Both the position numbers and the translations under genes were made by a program. Shown one piece after another: positions 44,143 to 45,312 of a DNA stretch of 45,312 bases (its first letter is position 1; the number at the start of each line of letters is the position of its first letter). Origin of the DNA: an uncultured Anaerolineae bacterium (GTDB taxonomy: Bacteria; Chloroflexota; Anaerolineae; CG2-30-64-16); the NCBI GenBank assembly GCA_937124585.1, contig CAKZKT010000020.1, forward strand, positions 1 to 45,312. The letters are read 5' to 3'. A model generated the notes under the pieces. The model was given only the letters and a program-made list of their open reading frames with translations, searched no databases and was not told the DNA's origin.

Positions 44143-45312
44143 TCACGGTGCGTGAGAAACTGTTCTGGTGGGCTGTGGAAGCGCGTCTGCGGCTGTGAGC
44201 TGCGCGGCCAGCTCGACATGGTCTGCCCCGGCCGCGGTCAACAGCCGGGGCGCGCCGGGCTGACCCGGATCGTAGAGCGCCAGGATCAACCGATAAGAGC
44301 CGGGCAGAAGAAAACGCGGCAACATCAGGGTGGAGGCCGTCATCGGTGCGGAGAGATCGGCGGCGCCGAACGGCCGATCGGTTTGCGCCACCAACCGGCC
44401 CTGTGCATCTAGCAGCTGCAGCGTGAGCTTTTCGCTGCCGCGCAAGGCGCTCGCCGGGCCTTCCCAGCGGAGATAGATTCGCATCACATCGCCCGCGGTC
44501 AGATGGCGCGCAGGCACGTGCACGCTCGTCAGCCGCAGCCCGGCCGCGAACGTTGCCTCGAATGACGCCAGAACGCGCGGCGGCTGCTCGTACACCTGTA
44601 CCCGCCAGCCCGCCACCGGCGTCTCCCCTGTCAGGTCATAATGCTTCGCCAGGGCCGCTGCCGCCACACCGTGCGCGTCCCAGGCAGCGGTCGTCTGCAC
44701 GGCCACCACGACCCGTTCGACCCCCTGCGCGGCCAACCGGGCCGCCTCGGCATCGGCGCCGGCCGCATCGTGCGCGGCCGGCGGCAACACCAGATGCGGC
44801 GCCGAACCCGTGTAGTAGTACCACAGAGTCGGATCGGGATACGTCTGGGCCACGCGCACCGTTTCAGCCGGATAGGAGGCCGTATAGCGTGCCAACACAG
44901 CGGCCAGCGCGCGCCAGCCACGCGTCTTGCTGTAGACGGGATCGTCGTAATACCGCGCCAGCGCCGACAGACTGAGCGCCATCAGCCCAGCCAGGAACAC
45001 GGCCGGCAGCGCGCGCGGCACAAGCTGCCACCCTGCGTGCCGCCCCCGAACAGTCGCGGGCATGACCGCGGCGGCTGCCAGCAGGCAAAAACCCGGCAAC
45101 GCGGCGACCAGATAGCGCTCGTTGAAGATCGGCCGGCTGAGCGCGCCGAGCCACGTCGCCAGCAGCGGCGCAAACAGGTAGAGGCCCAGCAGCCATGCAT
45201 TGCACCGGCCGGCCGGCCCGGCCAGCGCCAGGCGCACGAGGCCGCTGACGACCAACGCGGTCGCCAGGCCGGCCAGGAGCGTTCGCTGCCCGGCCGGAAC
45301 GCTCTCGCCGGC
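44143..45312 (-). CDS. Membrane glycosyltransferase-like protein, 5' end beyond the window
   Basis: At least 389 codons; the frame is open to the window edge, so the N-terminus with the catalytic loops is missing. The visible part starts with membrane helices including FAPLLATWLGALSRPIFNERYLVAALPGF, where ERYL is typical of GT-C (GT39/PMT, ArnT-like) proteins in their middle region, and another helix (PAVFLAGLMALSLSAL). Then follows a soluble part (about 130-230) and a C-terminal beta-sandwich domain (about 245-370, from ASFEATFAAGLRL to the end) with RIYLRWEGPA and GSYRLILALYDP. Such a terminal domain is seen in Chloroflexota envelope proteins. The start for the partial gene cannot be given. 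Confidence 0.75.
   Translation of the reverse strand, partial: AGESVPAGQRTLLAGLATALVVSGLVRLALAGPAGRCNAWLLGLYLFAPLLATWLGALSRPIFNERYLVAALPGFCLLAAAAVMPATVRGRHAGWQLVPRALPAVFLAGLMALSLSALARYYDDPVYSKTRGWRALAAVLARYTASYPAETVRVAQTYPDPTLWYYYTGSAPHLVLPPAAHDAAGADAEAARLAAQGVERVVVAVQTTAAWDAHGVAAAALAKHYDLTGETPVAGWRVQVYEQPPRVLASFEATFAAGLRLTSVHVPARHLTAGDVMRIYLRWEGPASALRGSEKLTLQLLDAQGRLVAQTDRPFGAADLSAPMTASTLMLPRFLLPGSYRLILALYDPGQPGAPRLLTAAGADHVELAAQLTAADALPQPTRTVSHAP

Overview
The window looks like a chromosomal segment of a GC-rich member of the Chloroflexota (Anaerolineae/Caldilineae-like). This is inferred from overall protein style, not from a marker gene: a class A PBP with a long Pro/Thr (TPTPTATP-like) tail, a 7TM-PAS-GAF sensor kinase, large multi-membrane-span glycosyltransferase-like proteins, a T-box in front of trpS and several apparently short or leaderless 5' ends. 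Most of it is ordinary chromosomal DNA. The left edge carries the last 25 codons of an integron-type tyrosine recombinase, and the right part carries a lower-GC DNA methyltransferase followed by what looks like a restriction-enzyme remnant.

Layout. 1-1138: integrase tail and an unknown membrane protein behind a consensus promoter. 1158-7009 (minus): a complete branched-chain amino-acid type ABC importer, livK-livH-livM-livG-livF, with an EamA permease translationally coupled at its end; livK is broken by one extra base in a C6 tract. 7030-7168: tRNA-Gly(TCC). 7185-12942 (minus): uvrB and a 1193-residue hybrid histidine kinase. 13054-14506: class I photolyase, preceded by REP-like dyads. 14583-17238: two tandem ADP-glucose pyrophosphorylase genes, the second lacking the catalytic Arg and Lys. 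17304-18395 (minus): M19 dipeptidase. 18412-22173: a UPF0316 membrane protein and a class A PBP. 22180-25049 (minus): rho, then a LysM/M23 envelope peptidase, behind a strong promoter and a leader of about 350 nt.

25199-29922 (minus) is the most unusual block: a rubredoxin-like Cys4 protein with an acidic tail, a lysine 2,3-aminomutase that keeps all lysine-specific residues, two D-Ala-D-Ala-ligase-like ATP-grasp enzymes 14 bp apart, and a second small Cys4 protein with an extreme Asp/Glu tail. This could be a pathway that makes beta-lysine and ligates it to an amino acid, a peptide or a small acidic carrier.

30050-33154: T-box leader, trpS and two HAD phosphatases. 33162-36780 (minus): galT-type uridylyltransferase, a UroD/MtaA-like protein and a large membrane protein with a predicted leaderless start. 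36852-43771: ABC-F ATPase, a CoaE-GNAT fusion, a two-TM protein, dnaJ, prmA and the DNA methyltransferase, the last four closely spaced or overlapping. 43772-44059: restriction-enzyme-like remnant. 44143-45312 (minus): a membrane glycosyltransferase-like gene running off the window.

All functional calls come from reading motifs and remembered family features; no database search was possible.
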